DNA from: Phycisphaerae bacterium
GTDB taxonomy: Bacteria > Planctomycetota > Phycisphaerae > UBA1845
Assembly (NCBI GenBank): GCA_021604825.1
Contig: BQJS01000005.1
Span: 1-60,012, forward strand
Direction: 5' to 3'
DNA length: 60,012 bases
The translations under genes and the position numbers were made by a program. The notes under the pieces were generated by a model, which worked only from the letters and a program-made list of their open reading frames with translations, was not told the DNA's origin and ran no database searches. The number at the start of each line of letters is the position of its first letter. The stretch's first letter is position 1. Below are positions 44,917 through 53,473 of this stretch, one piece after another.

Positions 44917-46329
44917 ATGCCAGCAAAGACTTTGGGAATCATCGTGGGCGGTGGGCCTGCACCGGGGATCAATGGCGTCATCGGAGCTGCTTCGATCAAC
45001 GCGATCAACCACGGTTTTGAGGTGCGCGGTTTCTACGACGGATTTCGTTGGTTGACGACCGATCAGTTTGAACTCGAGCGCAACAGTGTTCCTTTGCGCA
45101 TTCCCGATGTCGCTCGCATCCATTTTGAAGGCGGTTCGATTTTGCGCACGTCGCGCACCAGCCTGCTCGATAAATCCACCGTGAGTGAATCGTCCAAGGT
45201 CATCGCCGACCCGGCATGCGTCAAGAACGTGTTGGAGAATCTTGAGGAAGCCGGCGTCACGCACTTGATTACCATCGGTGGTGATGACACGGCGCTGAGT
45301 GCGCGGTTCCTGGCTGAAGCGGCGGAGGGGCGCATCCGCGTGGCCCACGTTCCGAAGACCATCGACAACGATCTCCCGCTACCGAGCGATCTGCCCACTT
45401 TTGGATTCAACACTGCCCGACACTTGGGGTCGATGTTGGTCGCGAATTTGATGGAGGACTCGCGCACGACGTCGCGTTGGTATTTTGTCGTTGCGATGGG
45501 TCGCAATGCCGGATTCCTGGCGTACGAAATCGGCAAAGCGGCGGGGGCTACCCTAAGCGTAATTCCGGAAGAATTGCCCGAGCATGCAACGGTGTGCGAT
45601 GTCGTCGATATTCTCGAAGCGGCGATTTTGAAACGACGCGCGATGGGTCGGCCCGACGGGGTGGCGGTCATTGCGGAAGGTGTGGCGTTCAAGTTTGGCG
45701 ACGTCGAAGAACTTCAAAAGATCCTCGGTCGAGATGTGCCCGTCGATGCGGCTGGCCATCCTCGTCTGGCGGAATTCCCGCTCGACCAAATACTAAAAGA
45801 CGAAGTGAAGAAGCGCTTCGACGATCGTGGTGATTCGATCACGATTGTATCCGAGACGTTGGGGTACGAATTGCGTTGCGCCCGACCAACACCTTTCGAC
45901 ATGGCCTACTGTCGCGACCTTGGTTTTGGCGCGGTTTCGTTGCTCCTGGAAGACGAGCGGACGTCATCGGGCGTGATGGTGGCGGTCCAGGGTGGCGATC
46001 TGAAAGCTGTTCCCTTCAAGCAGATGATTGACCCGGTTTCGAATCGAACCCAGGTGCGGCAAGTCGATCTGACGTCCACGCCCTATCGCGTGGCGCGCTC
46101 GTATATGATTCGATTGGAGCAGGGTGATTTCGATTCGCCCGAATCGCTGGCGGCCATCGCCAAGCAAGCCCGCATGACGCCGGAAGAATTTGCGAAGCGG
46201 TATCGCTCGGTCGTGGACCAAGCCGTTTTGAAACTCAAGACTTCTATCGCCCACAGTCAGGTGGTGCAGGTTGTGGATGAACCGATCGAGTCGCATCGGT
46301 CGGACTCGTCTTCACTGCTACCCATGTAG
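44917..46329 (+). CDS. 6-phosphofructokinase, pyrophosphate-dependent type
   Basis: A 470-residue phosphofructokinase with GGGPAPGINGVIGAA (about residues 11-25). The two residues that set the phosphoryl donor are both of the PPi kind: GGDDTALSA (Asp after GGD, about 124-132, where ATP enzymes have Gly) and PKTIDNDLP (Lys, about 146, where ATP enzymes have PGTIDND). It should convert fructose 6-phosphate reversibly with pyrophosphate. Length is longer than E. coli PfkA and fits the PPi/clade-X group. Its 3' end overlaps the minus-strand membrane protein gene by 73 bases. Confidence 0.88.
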   Translation: MPAKTLGIIVGGGPAPGINGVIGAASINAINHGFEVRGFYDGFRWLTTDQFELERNSVPLRIPDVARIHFEGGSILRTSRTSLLDKSTVSESSKVIADPACVKNVLENLEEAGVTHLITIGGDDTALSARFLAEAAEGRIRVAHVPKTIDNDLPLPSDLPTFGFNTARHLGSMLVANLMEDSRTTSRWYFVVAMGRNAGFLAYEIGKAAGATLSVIPEELPEHATVCDVVDILEAAILKRRAMGRPDGVAVIAEGVAFKFGDVEELQKILGRDVPVDAAGHPRLAEFPLDQILKDEVKKRFDDRGDSITIVSETLGYELRCARPTPFDMAYCRDLGFGAVSLLLEDERTSSGVMVAVQGGDLKAVPFKQMIDPVSNRTQVRQVDLTSTPYRVARSYMIRLEQGDFDSPESLAAIAKQARMTPEEFAKRYRSVVDQAVLKLKTSIAHSQVVQVVDEPIESHRSDSSSLLPM

Positions 46330-47012
46330 CCGCCAGTGTGCGCGGCCCGTCGGCTCGATTCCTTGTCCCGCGTTCTGCCCCAATGGCGCACCAATCCGTA
46401 CGCCGGTAGGAACATCACCAACCCGACGAAAGCGTTGAGCCCCAGAAGATAGAAGGGGCCATTGCTGTTGCGGTTTGTCCAACTCCAAAACCAGTGTTCC
46501 CACGAAATCCGTACGCCATACGCGTAGTTGATGTTCAGCGCTGGCGAGGTGAACGCGCGACATACACATGTCAAAACCAGATACGTCGCGATGGTGATCA
46601 GCAGCGCTTCAAGCGGGCGCGCCGGCCTGAATCGCACAACGATCAACAGCAGTGGTAGTAGGAAAAAATGGTGGGCAGTTGCAGTCCAAACCCACACGTT
46701 GGCGTCGACCAAGTACGTTGCGAGCCCCATCGGGAATGATCCGGCGATCATCCACGTCAGGCAATCGTACAGCCACAAACTGTGAAGCGCGAGCAGTTCG
46801 ATGAAAGCGGCGGTGACGAGAACCGGTTTGTTCAAAAAGAATCCGAACGCTGCGGTGGCCAACCCCACGTGTGACATCCATAGTAGATCGGTTGGCTGGC
46901 CGATCCTGATCTTGATGATCACGACGAGAACGAAATGAAACAGCAACACAGCGCCAAGGATGAGTGACGCATTGGACGCTGGGCGGTCAATGGTTGTGCC
47001 ACATCCGGTCAC
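46257..47012 (-). CDS. Polytopic membrane protein of unknown function
   Basis: I do not recognise this 251-residue protein. It has about seven hydrophobic segments (for example SLILGAVLLFHFVLVVII, LVTAAFIELLALHSLWLY, FFLLPLLLIVVRF, LLITIATYLVLTCV, FYLLGLNAFVGLVMFLPAY) and a polar Ser/Asp-rich tail. The start is GTG; the GTGA overlap with the pseudopilin stop shows translational coupling. The last 24 codons overlap the convergent phosphofructokinase gene. Confidence 0.65.
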   Translation of the reverse strand: MTGCGTTIDRPASNASLILGAVLLFHFVLVVIIKIRIGQPTDLLWMSHVGLATAAFGFFLNKPVLVTAAFIELLALHSLWLYDCLTWMIAGSFPMGLATYLVDANVWVWTATAHHFFLLPLLLIVVRFRPARPLEALLITIATYLVLTCVCRAFTSPALNINYAYGVRISWEHWFWSWTNRNSNGPFYLLGLNAFVGLVMFLPAYGLVRHWGRTRDKESSRRAAHTGGYMGSSEDESDRCDSIGSSTTCTT

Positions 47013-47533
47013 GATCCAAAGCCACCACCGCCACCCGAGTAGTTTCCAAGCGCCGATTCGCTTGATTCATTAACTTGATTGTAGAACGTCAACGTTGAAT
47101 TCGATGTGCCTTGGTCGGCGACGCGGGCCCGAATGATGCCTTCAGCCGGGTTGTACCAAAACGCTCCACCGATGCCGGCTTTTAGAACCTTGTTCGTGGG
47201 GTGTGATTTTCCGCTGGCGTCCTCGACTTCAACATTTGTGACGCCAAAGGAGTTTTCCGGATGCGTTGGGCCGACACCGCTGGAAAACCAGGTCGAATCG
47301 ATCGTCGTGGGATAATCACTCGTTGGCGACTTTTGACGCATCAGTTCAGCGCCATCGCGCAGTATGTCTAACGACGTTTGAAGTGTTGAACGCGTGACGT
47401 CTTGTGATGCGTTGGAAAACTGTGGCACCACGATGGCCGCGAGAATCCCAAGGATGATCACAACAATGAGGACTTCGATCAGCGTAAATGCATCGCGCTT
47501 GGAACTGAGATTTCTGTTGTTCAACATCGACAT
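47009..47533 (-). CDS. Type IV pilin-like / GspG-type pseudopilin
   Basis: A 174-residue prepilin. After a short basic leader the cleavage and helix segment reads FTLIEVLIVVIILGILAAIV (about residues 15-34), the classic prepilin peptidase site with Glu at +5 after cleavage. The rest is a small globular domain ending in a Gly/Ser-rich tail. Candidates are a minor pilin or type II secretion pseudopilin. The start may be ATG 47533 or 47527. It is followed, with a four-base overlap, by the membrane protein gene. Confidence 0.88.
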   Translation of the reverse strand: MSMLNNRNLSSKRDAFTLIEVLIVVIILGILAAIVVPQFSNASQDVTRSTLQTSLDILRDGAELMRQKSPTSDYPTTIDSTWFSSGVGPTHPENSFGVTNVEVEDASGKSHPTNKVLKAGIGGAFWYNPAEGIIRARVADQGTSNSTLTFYNQVNESSESALGNYSGGGGGFGS

Positions 47534-47670
47534 CCTATTCAGTTCGGCAGTTTTGGTATCCGGCTCATCGAATACTATCGGCATGGGGCGTTTGCCTAAG
47601 TAGTACGAAAGCGGAGGTGTTCCCCGGAAATGATCGAGGAGAACACAATAGTCTGATAACTTCAGGGATT

Positions 47671-47788
47671 GAGAGCTTGTCTCTTGATGAACGGCGTAGC
47701 ACTAGAAGTGTGTGACGACGAGACTCAGACAGCCCCGAACAAAATCGCTTATTCGTCCGGGGCTGCCACTCCTGAAGGAGGAGGAAAT
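47671..47788 (+). promoter_or_regulatory. Hairpin-rich stretch ending in a very strong ribosome binding site
   Basis: Contains GAGA/TCTC (47671-47683), CACT/AGTG near 47700 and an 8-bp stem CAGCCCCG (47730-47737) with CGGGGCTG (47758-47765). A short CTCC-TGAA-GGAG hairpin overlaps AAGGAGGAGG, the ribosome binding site for ATG 47789. Layout recalls the element at 9741-9885. Meaning unknown; the region also contains the leader of the pseudopilin operon on the other strand. Confidence 0.35.
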
Positions 47789-47935
47789 ATGTTGTCGCCG
47801 GCGAAGCGGGTGTCTCAATTAGCGTCTTACAGGACGGCCCAACTTGGCGCGGTCCAGTGTTGCGAAGCCTGGTTACGCTCGGGTTTGATTCCCAACGGCT
47901 TGTATGCCCGAACGATCGTTGACATTGACGATTGA
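47789..47935 (+). CDS. Possible small protein with strong ribosome binding site
   Basis: A 48-codon frame starting at ATG 47789 behind AAGGAGGAGG and four bases. The peptide (starts MLSPAKRVSQLASYRTAQL) has a Cys-Cys pair in the middle and no membrane helix. Its last 63 bases overlap the 3' end of the ParA fusion gene on the opposite strand. Only the ribosome binding site supports it, so it may be chance. Confidence 0.3.
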   Translation: MLSPAKRVSQLASYRTAQLGAVQCCEAWLRSGLIPNGLYARTIVDIDD

Positions 47936-49360
47936 ATTCCATTCGCCGTACTGGTTGGTTTCGATTTCCGGATTGGACTTGTCGTGTGACCAACGCCCAT
48001 CGACCACCACGCGATACCGATAGCGACCTGGATCAAGCTTGAGCAGGACCTCGAAGTCTTTGCCCACCCGCGTCATCGGTGTGGTGTGTGGCATCCAGTC
48101 GTTGAAGTCGCCAGCCAACTGAACTTCATGGGCATCGTCGCCATGGAGTCGAAACAACATGCCCTCGGGAGTCTGCAAAACACCGTAGATGCTTTCGATC
48201 TTTCGGTCGATTTCTTCGGGCGTTGACGGCTTGTTCGCTGACGTCGCCGGTTTTGGTGCTGACGCATTAGCCATCTTTGACTGGGGGGCTGCCGACATTC
48301 TGTTCGATGTGGCTGGTGCGGAATTCGTTTGGCCGAACGCTGGCGTTGCTGGTGTCCCTGCGGCTGGAGTTGTCGTGGCGGCTCCAGATGTTGTTGCAGC
48401 ACTTGGTTTTGCTTTGGGTTCCGTCATTGGTTCTTTTTTAGCGACGGTTTCAGCCGCAGTGCCATCTTTCTGATCAACGGGCGATTTTTGTTCGCCTTCC
48501 TTGATCAGACTGGCGGTCGTCGCGAGTAGTTGGTCTGCTTCCTCAGCCATGCGCTCTGCCTGGGCGAGAATCGTTTCGGCTGGGGTGACCTTGGCTTCTG
48601 CGGTCATCATCTCGCGGGCGAGTTTCAAGAAATCGCGGGCGCCCATGCTGTTCGGGGCGAATTCCGTAATCGGCTGACCGTAACTCGCGCCTTCCTTCAA
48701 TTTCGTGTTGAAGTTGATGATGGTCTCAAACATGACATTGCCAAAACGTTTGCGCAGTTCAGCCAGTATCTCGCGGGCGAGCTTCGTACGAATGTCGTAC
48801 TGATTGGCCAACACGCGCACGTTCCGCGACGTATTCTGCTGCCGCTCGATGTCATGGATGGTTTGAAGCTGTTGCGTTAAACCGTGCAGCGCGAAGTATC
48901 CGGTGTCGACCGGGATGATGATGTCGTCGGCGGCTTGGATCGCATTGCGCGTCAGCAAGCCAACGTGCGGCGGACAATCGATGATGATGTAGTCGTATTT
49001 GTTGTCCACGCTTTTGAGCATGTCGCGAAGGAGCGTGTCTGGAATGTTCTTGCTGGTAAACGACAGCTCGATGCGCGAAAGATCCAGACGCGACGGCGCA
49101 AGATCGAAGTTCGGCGTGATCTGCCAACGGATGCGCTCGATGTCGATCGACTCGCCCTTGTGTTGGCCGAGCATGCAATCGAGTACGCTTAAGTCGATCT
49201 GTTCTTCTGGAACAGCAAGCCCCAACGCACAGTGACCTTGCGGGTCCATGTCGACGAGCAGAACACGACGCCCTTCGCGGGCAAGCATGGCTGATAAGTT
49301 AATGGCGATGGTGGTCTTGCCACATCCGCCCTTCTGATTCGCAACGGCAATGGTTCTCAT
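47873..49360 (-). CDS. ParA-family ATPase fused to an AMPK-type glycogen-binding domain
   Basis: A 495-residue protein in three parts. Residues 1 to about 255 are a ParA/Soj ATPase: deviant Walker A QKGGCGKTT (9-17), LLVDMDPQGH (34-43), YIIIDCPPHVG (124-134). About 256-385 is a coiled stretch and an Ala/Thr/Pro/Lys-rich linker. About 400-482 is a carbohydrate-binding module of the CBM48/AMPK-beta type, with VQLAGDFNDWMPHTTPM (413-429), LDPGRYRYRVVVDG (442-455) and GEWNSIVNV (472-480). ParA proteins position cargo such as plasmids, carboxysomes and chemotaxis clusters; CBM48 binds alpha-glucans such as glycogen. A positioning ATPase linked to a glucan cargo is inference. No parB or parS is seen next to it. 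Confidence 0.88.
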   Translation of the reverse strand: MRTIAVANQKGGCGKTTIAINLSAMLAREGRRVLLVDMDPQGHCALGLAVPEEQIDLSVLDCMLGQHKGESIDIERIRWQITPNFDLAPSRLDLSRIELSFTSKNIPDTLLRDMLKSVDNKYDYIIIDCPPHVGLLTRNAIQAADDIIIPVDTGYFALHGLTQQLQTIHDIERQQNTSRNVRVLANQYDIRTKLAREILAELRKRFGNVMFETIINFNTKLKEGASYGQPITEFAPNSMGARDFLKLAREMMTAEAKVTPAETILAQAERMAEEADQLLATTASLIKEGEQKSPVDQKDGTAAETVAKKEPMTEPKAKPSAATTSGAATTTPAAGTPATPAFGQTNSAPATSNRMSAAPQSKMANASAPKPATSANKPSTPEEIDRKIESIYGVLQTPEGMLFRLHGDDAHEVQLAGDFNDWMPHTTPMTRVGKDFEVLLKLDPGRYRYRVVVDGRWSHDKSNPEIETNQYGEWNSIVNVNDRSGIQAVGNQTRA

Positions 49361-49837
49361 GGTTGCTGAGGCTTTTGGCCATCCGTAGCGAGGCGAGTGA
49401 TCGATTCAGAGATGCCGGCAAGCTCGCCTCCTGCTGCTCGCCGATGCATCTTCGCCTATTCCAAGCACTTGAGTTGTATGGGGTTTCTTAGGGCTGAAAC
49501 CGCATTATTCGCCAAACCCACTGGTAACATTGGCAACTTGGTTATTATCGGTTCCCAGTGTTGGCAGACTACACTTTAAGCCCACAAACGCTGTTTGCAA
49601 GCCTATTATCGGGCTTTGATGCGTCCGGATGTTTTCACAAGGCTGCGAACTTGTCCCGTTCTCAACCGAACCTGCGTATTCGATATTCATTGTTGTCCGA
49701 TCAATGCCGATTGCAAAGCGGTGGGTAGCGCGTTTGACGCTGCGCCCATCGAGCAAGAATGGGGACGGTCCGTCTCGAGAGTCGAAGGGTTGTCCGCTCT
49801 AACTGATCGCAGTCAAACGCATCCAACAGGTGTCACG
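49361..49837. other. Intergenic region, no gene seen
   Basis: 477 bases between the divergent ParA fusion and lipoprotein genes. An open frame leads into the lipoprotein from 49595, but its residues look random and the signal peptide starts at 49838. A weak hairpin AAGCC/GGCTT lies near 49599-49616. Promoters for both genes should be here. Confidence 0.5.
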
Positions 49838-51010
49838 ATGTTCAAACGAATCTGCCGTCGAAGTCTGGCAACCGTCCTATGTCTCGGGTCGCTCATCATG
49901 TCGAGCGGGTGTTTCAACGTTCAGCCCAGCGCAGCCGCCCGCGCCGTGTCGGCATTTCGCATTGAGAACGCGACGGCCAGCCCAGTTCAGATCATGGTCG
50001 AAGTGCTCGATGCCGACGGGAACATCCTCGACGTGGGCGGTGGGTCGGGGGCGGTGAACATTCCTGTCGTTACCGTGACACCGGGCAGCGTTTCGTTTTC
50101 AACACTGGAGCCCATCGGTGCAGCGGCAGCAGCGTTGGGTGGGACGTCTACCGATGGAGGAACTGGTGCCGACGGGGAAGCTGTAGTCGGTTCGCCGCTG
50201 GCCATCGGTTCGCAAGCGAATGTGCGTGTCCCCGGATTCTCGATCAGCGAAGGATTTTTAGCCTGCGGTGAAGCGATTCGTATTACCGGTCAGATCGAAT
50301 CAAGCGAGGCGGCGGTGAGTTTTTCGGGTGACGGGACCGGTACGTTTGGTTTCGACGAAGGCAGTGTCGGTGATTCGGGTGAACGCTTCCTCGTTCGCAC
50401 CATTCACTTCGATTGTGGGGAAAGCGTCGTGATTCGGGTGGACTCGGATGGCGAAGGCGTCGGTTCGGATGCCGGTCAGAGAGCCAGCGGTGCATTGGCT
50501 GTCGTGGCTTCAGGGCAGGCGTCGCCATTTGATCCGATCGTCGATCCAGGCGACAGTGGCGATGGAGACGGTGACAGTGATACGCCGCCAGTATCGACGG
50601 ATGTAACGATTCAAATCGCCAACGAAGGAAGCGTGATCTCGACTTCGGTCGTCAAACTCAACACCGGTGTCGAAGAGCAAGAGTTCACCGTGACCGTTCC
50701 GCCTGGTTCGCAAACCGAAGGCACGTTCGATTGCGGCACGCAGTTTACGATATCAGCCACCTACCCCAATCCGGAAACGCCAGACGATTTGGAGACCGAA
50801 GCGCTGGTGATTCTGTCGGGTGACGGAACCGGCGCGCCGGGATTCGACGAAGTCAGCGTCTCACGCGAAGGCGAACGCATTCTGGTAGTAGGAACCCACC
50901 TCAACTGCGGCGACACCATACTGGTCACACTAGACGACGAAGTGGAGCCCATCGGCTTCCAGGGCATCGGCGTGTTGAGCGGAACAGTAGAAGTCATTCC
51001 GGGTGGCTAA
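49838..51010 (+). CDS. Lipoprotein with a duplicated Cys-containing beta domain
   Basis: A 390-residue exported protein. The signal MFKRICRRSLATVLCLGSLI ends in the lipobox MSSGC. Two related units follow: each has DGTG-x-x-GFDE, then V-x-x-x-GER-x-LV and a Cys-Gly pair (HFDCGESVVI at about 190, HLNCGDTILV at about 360), separated by an Asp/Gly-rich linker (about 230-250). There are also ACGEAI and DCGTQF turns. The family is unknown to me; it looks like a surface or periplasmic Ig-like repeat protein. The start has ACAGGTG upstream. Confidence 0.7.
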   Translation: MFKRICRRSLATVLCLGSLIMSSGCFNVQPSAAARAVSAFRIENATASPVQIMVEVLDADGNILDVGGGSGAVNIPVVTVTPGSVSFSTLEPIGAAAAALGGTSTDGGTGADGEAVVGSPLAIGSQANVRVPGFSISEGFLACGEAIRITGQIESSEAAVSFSGDGTGTFGFDEGSVGDSGERFLVRTIHFDCGESVVIRVDSDGEGVGSDAGQRASGALAVVASGQASPFDPIVDPGDSGDGDGDSDTPPVSTDVTIQIANEGSVISTSVVKLNTGVEEQEFTVTVPPGSQTEGTFDCGTQFTISATYPNPETPDDLETEALVILSGDGTGAPGFDEVSVSREGERILVVGTHLNCGDTILVTLDDEVEPIGFQGIGVLSGTVEVIPGG

Positions 51011-51156
51011 TCAAAGACGCGCCGATCTATGCGGCGCGCATCAGTGGGTTGGAACAACGAATCCAACCTACATCCATTCCAAATCAAGAGCGGCAAAGTA
51101 CCGTGGGCAAGTCAAGAAATTCGCGCCTTCGCAAGGTGGCGTGAAAGCGAAAGAAG

Positions 51157-51196
51157 GCGGGCGATCGGATTCGAACCGACGACGTCCAGCATGGGG
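51157..51196 (-). repeat. Detached tRNA-Gly 3' half, candidate att site
   Basis: On the minus strand this is anticodon loop, variable loop, T-arm and acceptor 3' strand of a tRNA-Gly(CCC)-like molecule, matching the tRNA at the right edge at 36 of 39 positions in direct orientation. Upstream bases do not form the 5' anticodon stem, D-arm or acceptor 5' strand (position 33 would be C, not T), so it is a fragment. Two of the three differences form a compensated T-stem pair (U-A instead of G-C). The region 51011-51458 otherwise shows only a hairpin near 51018-51036. Confidence 0.7.
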
Positions 51197-51458
51197 AAAA
51201 CGGGACTCGGTCATAAATCCTCGCCAGACAAGAGTTTGTACTTCGTCTTGGGGGTTAGAATGAGGGTGGCAGGCTGCTGACAGGTGGCTGAGAAGTCGAA
51301 TACAAGCGGTCATTACGTGGCGACTGACCCACTCATGCCCCGCTACGCCGGACATCGCCAGCATTTGGCCAGAAATGGTCTTTATTGGTCTTGGAAATCG
51401 CATGCTGTTCTCCGTGGATAAGAGTTGCCGGATCAGAAACCGATGTATAATAGAAGTA

Positions 51459-51842
51459 ATGGTACGGCTCGGCCTCATCTTGTCTCTTCTGTTTGCCCCA
51501 CTACCGCCGCTCGGATTGGCGGCGGGCCCTGAGGAATCTCCGACCGCAAGCCCATGCTGTTGCTGTCCGGCCAACGCATGTCAATGCGGGTGTGAAACGC
51601 CCGCGAGCGGGGATCAGCCCTTTGATGAGCGTCAGGCGCCTCGGTTTTGCGGCTGCGACAACACGCCTCTTAGCCTGCCGTCGGCACCGGTCAAAACCCC
51701 CGAGCGGCCAGAGCTCGGCGGCATCGCTCCTGTCCCGGTCGTCGACGTTTGTCACAGCCCCACGCCTGAGTTCTTTGGCCATCAGCCGCATGGTCCGCCT
51801 CAAGCGCTTGGCATTCTCGCCACCATCATTCTCTTGAATTGA
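51459..51842 (+). CDS. Cys-rich exported protein leading the efflux operon
   Basis: A 127-residue protein with a signal sequence (MVRLGLILSLLFAPLPPLGL) and a cluster of cysteines SPCCCCPANACQCGCETP (about residues 32-49), plus RFCGCDN and a C-terminal HSPTPEFFGHQPHG rich in His. A periplasmic metal-binding role beside the pump is a reasonable guess; I know no characterised family. TATAAT at 51446-51451 lies so close to the ATG that the mRNA would be leaderless or nearly so. It is 132 bases before the CusC-like gene. Confidence 0.65.
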   Translation: MVRLGLILSLLFAPLPPLGLAAGPEESPTASPCCCCPANACQCGCETPASGDQPFDERQAPRFCGCDNTPLSLPSAPVKTPERPELGGIAPVPVVDVCHSPTPEFFGHQPHGPPQALGILATIILLN

Positions 51843-51974
51843 TCCTTCCTGCTCAGCGCGCTTGTCTGGGATGGCTTTGCCTGCGCGCTGTGAATCCACC
51901 GAACAACTTCGTTCAAGTGGTCGCGCGGTAGACTCCGCCGCGCTCAACTCAGCATCGACTAAGCAGGAATTGTC

Positions 51975-53471
51975 ATGTCCCCAAAACCGTATTTCGGCGC
52001 GATGATCGCCGGCCCACTCCTTGTTGGAGCCTTAGCATCCGTATTCTTCACAGGTTGCGCGACGTACGACGCGACGCAGAGCGACGTACAAAGCGCGATG
52101 CGCGAGTGGCATCGCCCGAGGTCGCGTCTTCAAAATCGATCGTCGCCGCAGGTCACGCAACCGGCAACGAGAGTTGTTGTTGACGCGCCAGAATCCGTGA
52201 TCCAGCCACGGCCCGTCGATGCGTTGATTCACGAAGCGCTCGAGCGCAATCCGGGTATTCAGTCCGCGATGGCGGACACGCGGGCGAAACTCCAGCGCAT
52301 TCCGCAAGTGACTTCGCTGCCGGACCCCGTCATCCGCGCTATTGTGCGGCCGGAGCCGATTCAAACCGCGGCCGGCGACATGTACTTTACGCTCGGCGTC
52401 AGCCAGACATTCCCTTTGCTGACCAAGTTGGAGCGCGCGGGCAACATTGCCGCAGCGGAGACGCGCGTCGCTCTGGAACAACTCGACGCCAAGCGCGTGC
52501 AGCTGATCTCGGATGTGGAGAGGGCTTACTGGCAGGTATACCGACTCGACCGATTCCTAGAAATTACCCGTGAGAATCGCCGAGTGCTGGAAGACATGGA
52601 AGACGTCGTGCAGACGCAGTATCAGGTCGGCAAGGTGCCGCAACAGGACTTGTTGCGTGTCCAGACGGAGTTGGCAAAACTGCGCGATGACGAGAATCGC
52701 TTCGCGCTGCGACGGTCGGCTGCCGTTGCCGCCGTGAATCAGCTTCGTGATCAACCATCAAGGCTTGCCGTTCCAGAGACTGAGCCTGTGAAGGCTACCA
52801 AAGTCGCCGTCGATGTGGAGGAGCTCGTCGCCCTCGCCTCCGACCACAACCCGACGCTCGCGGGACTTCAGGAGCGTATTGAGCAGAACCGCGAACAAAT
52901 CGAGTTGGCGAATCTAGGTTACTGGCCGGATGTCACGCTCGGATTCGATTGGAATTACGTCGAAGGTCGCGCACCGTTCATTCCGCCGGTCAATCCGATG
53001 ACCGGTGTGCGCCCGCCGATCAACCGCAAGAGCGAGTCCGGCGACGACAACTGGGCGGTCATGCTGCAGATGAACATCCCGATCTGGTCTCAACGCATTG
53101 AGGCAGCCAAGCGCGAAGCACGCCAACGGCTCTATTCGACGCAGGGTGAGCTACACGACACTGAGAACATGATCGCGTTTCGAATCTTCGAAGCGTGGTC
53201 GCGCATCGAAGCGCAGCAGGACACGCTCCGCGTGCTGGAATCCGAGCTTATTCCTCAATCACAACAAACGTACGAGGTCACGATCACAGCGTATCAGTCT
53301 GGCGAGACGGACTTTGTCACGCTCATCGACAACTGGAGGCGCTGGCTCGATTTCGAACTGATGCGGCATCGAGAGACTGTTGACTTGGAGACAGCATTCG
53401 CGGATTTGCAGCGCGAGGTCGGCATGCAGCTTGTCCGCGAGGAAGGCGCTGCGACGCCGGATGGAGAGTAG
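51975..53471 (+). CDS. TolC-family outer membrane efflux lipoprotein (CusC/CzcC-like)
   Basis: A 498-residue outer membrane channel protein. Signal with lipobox ASVFFTGC. The body has the repeated outer membrane efflux helices: ALERNPGIQSAMADTRAKL (about residues 91-109), QDLLRVQTELAKLRDDENRF (about 224-243), ALASDHNPTLAGLQERIEQN (about 283-302), and QQTYEVTITAYQSGETDFVT near 440. It forms the exit duct of the tripartite pump whose other parts follow with a two-base gap. Confidence 0.88.
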   Translation: MSPKPYFGAMIAGPLLVGALASVFFTGCATYDATQSDVQSAMREWHRPRSRLQNRSSPQVTQPATRVVVDAPESVIQPRPVDALIHEALERNPGIQSAMADTRAKLQRIPQVTSLPDPVIRAIVRPEPIQTAAGDMYFTLGVSQTFPLLTKLERAGNIAAAETRVALEQLDAKRVQLISDVERAYWQVYRLDRFLEITRENRRVLEDMEDVVQTQYQVGKVPQQDLLRVQTELAKLRDDENRFALRRSAAVAAVNQLRDQPSRLAVPETEPVKATKVAVDVEELVALASDHNPTLAGLQERIEQNREQIELANLGYWPDVTLGFDWNYVEGRAPFIPPVNPMTGVRPPINRKSESGDDNWAVMLQMNIPIWSQRIEAAKREARQRLYSTQGELHDTENMIAFRIFEAWSRIEAQQDTLRVLESELIPQSQQTYEVTITAYQSGETDFVTLIDNWRRWLDFELMRHRETVDLETAFADLQREVGMQLVREEGAATPDGE

Positions 53472-53473
53472 TC

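Noticed and set aside
51157..51230. A complete second tRNA gene at the left repeat
   Set aside because: The 3' half folds well, but no matching 5' anticodon stem, D-arm or acceptor 5' strand can be found upstream, so only a fragment is claimed.
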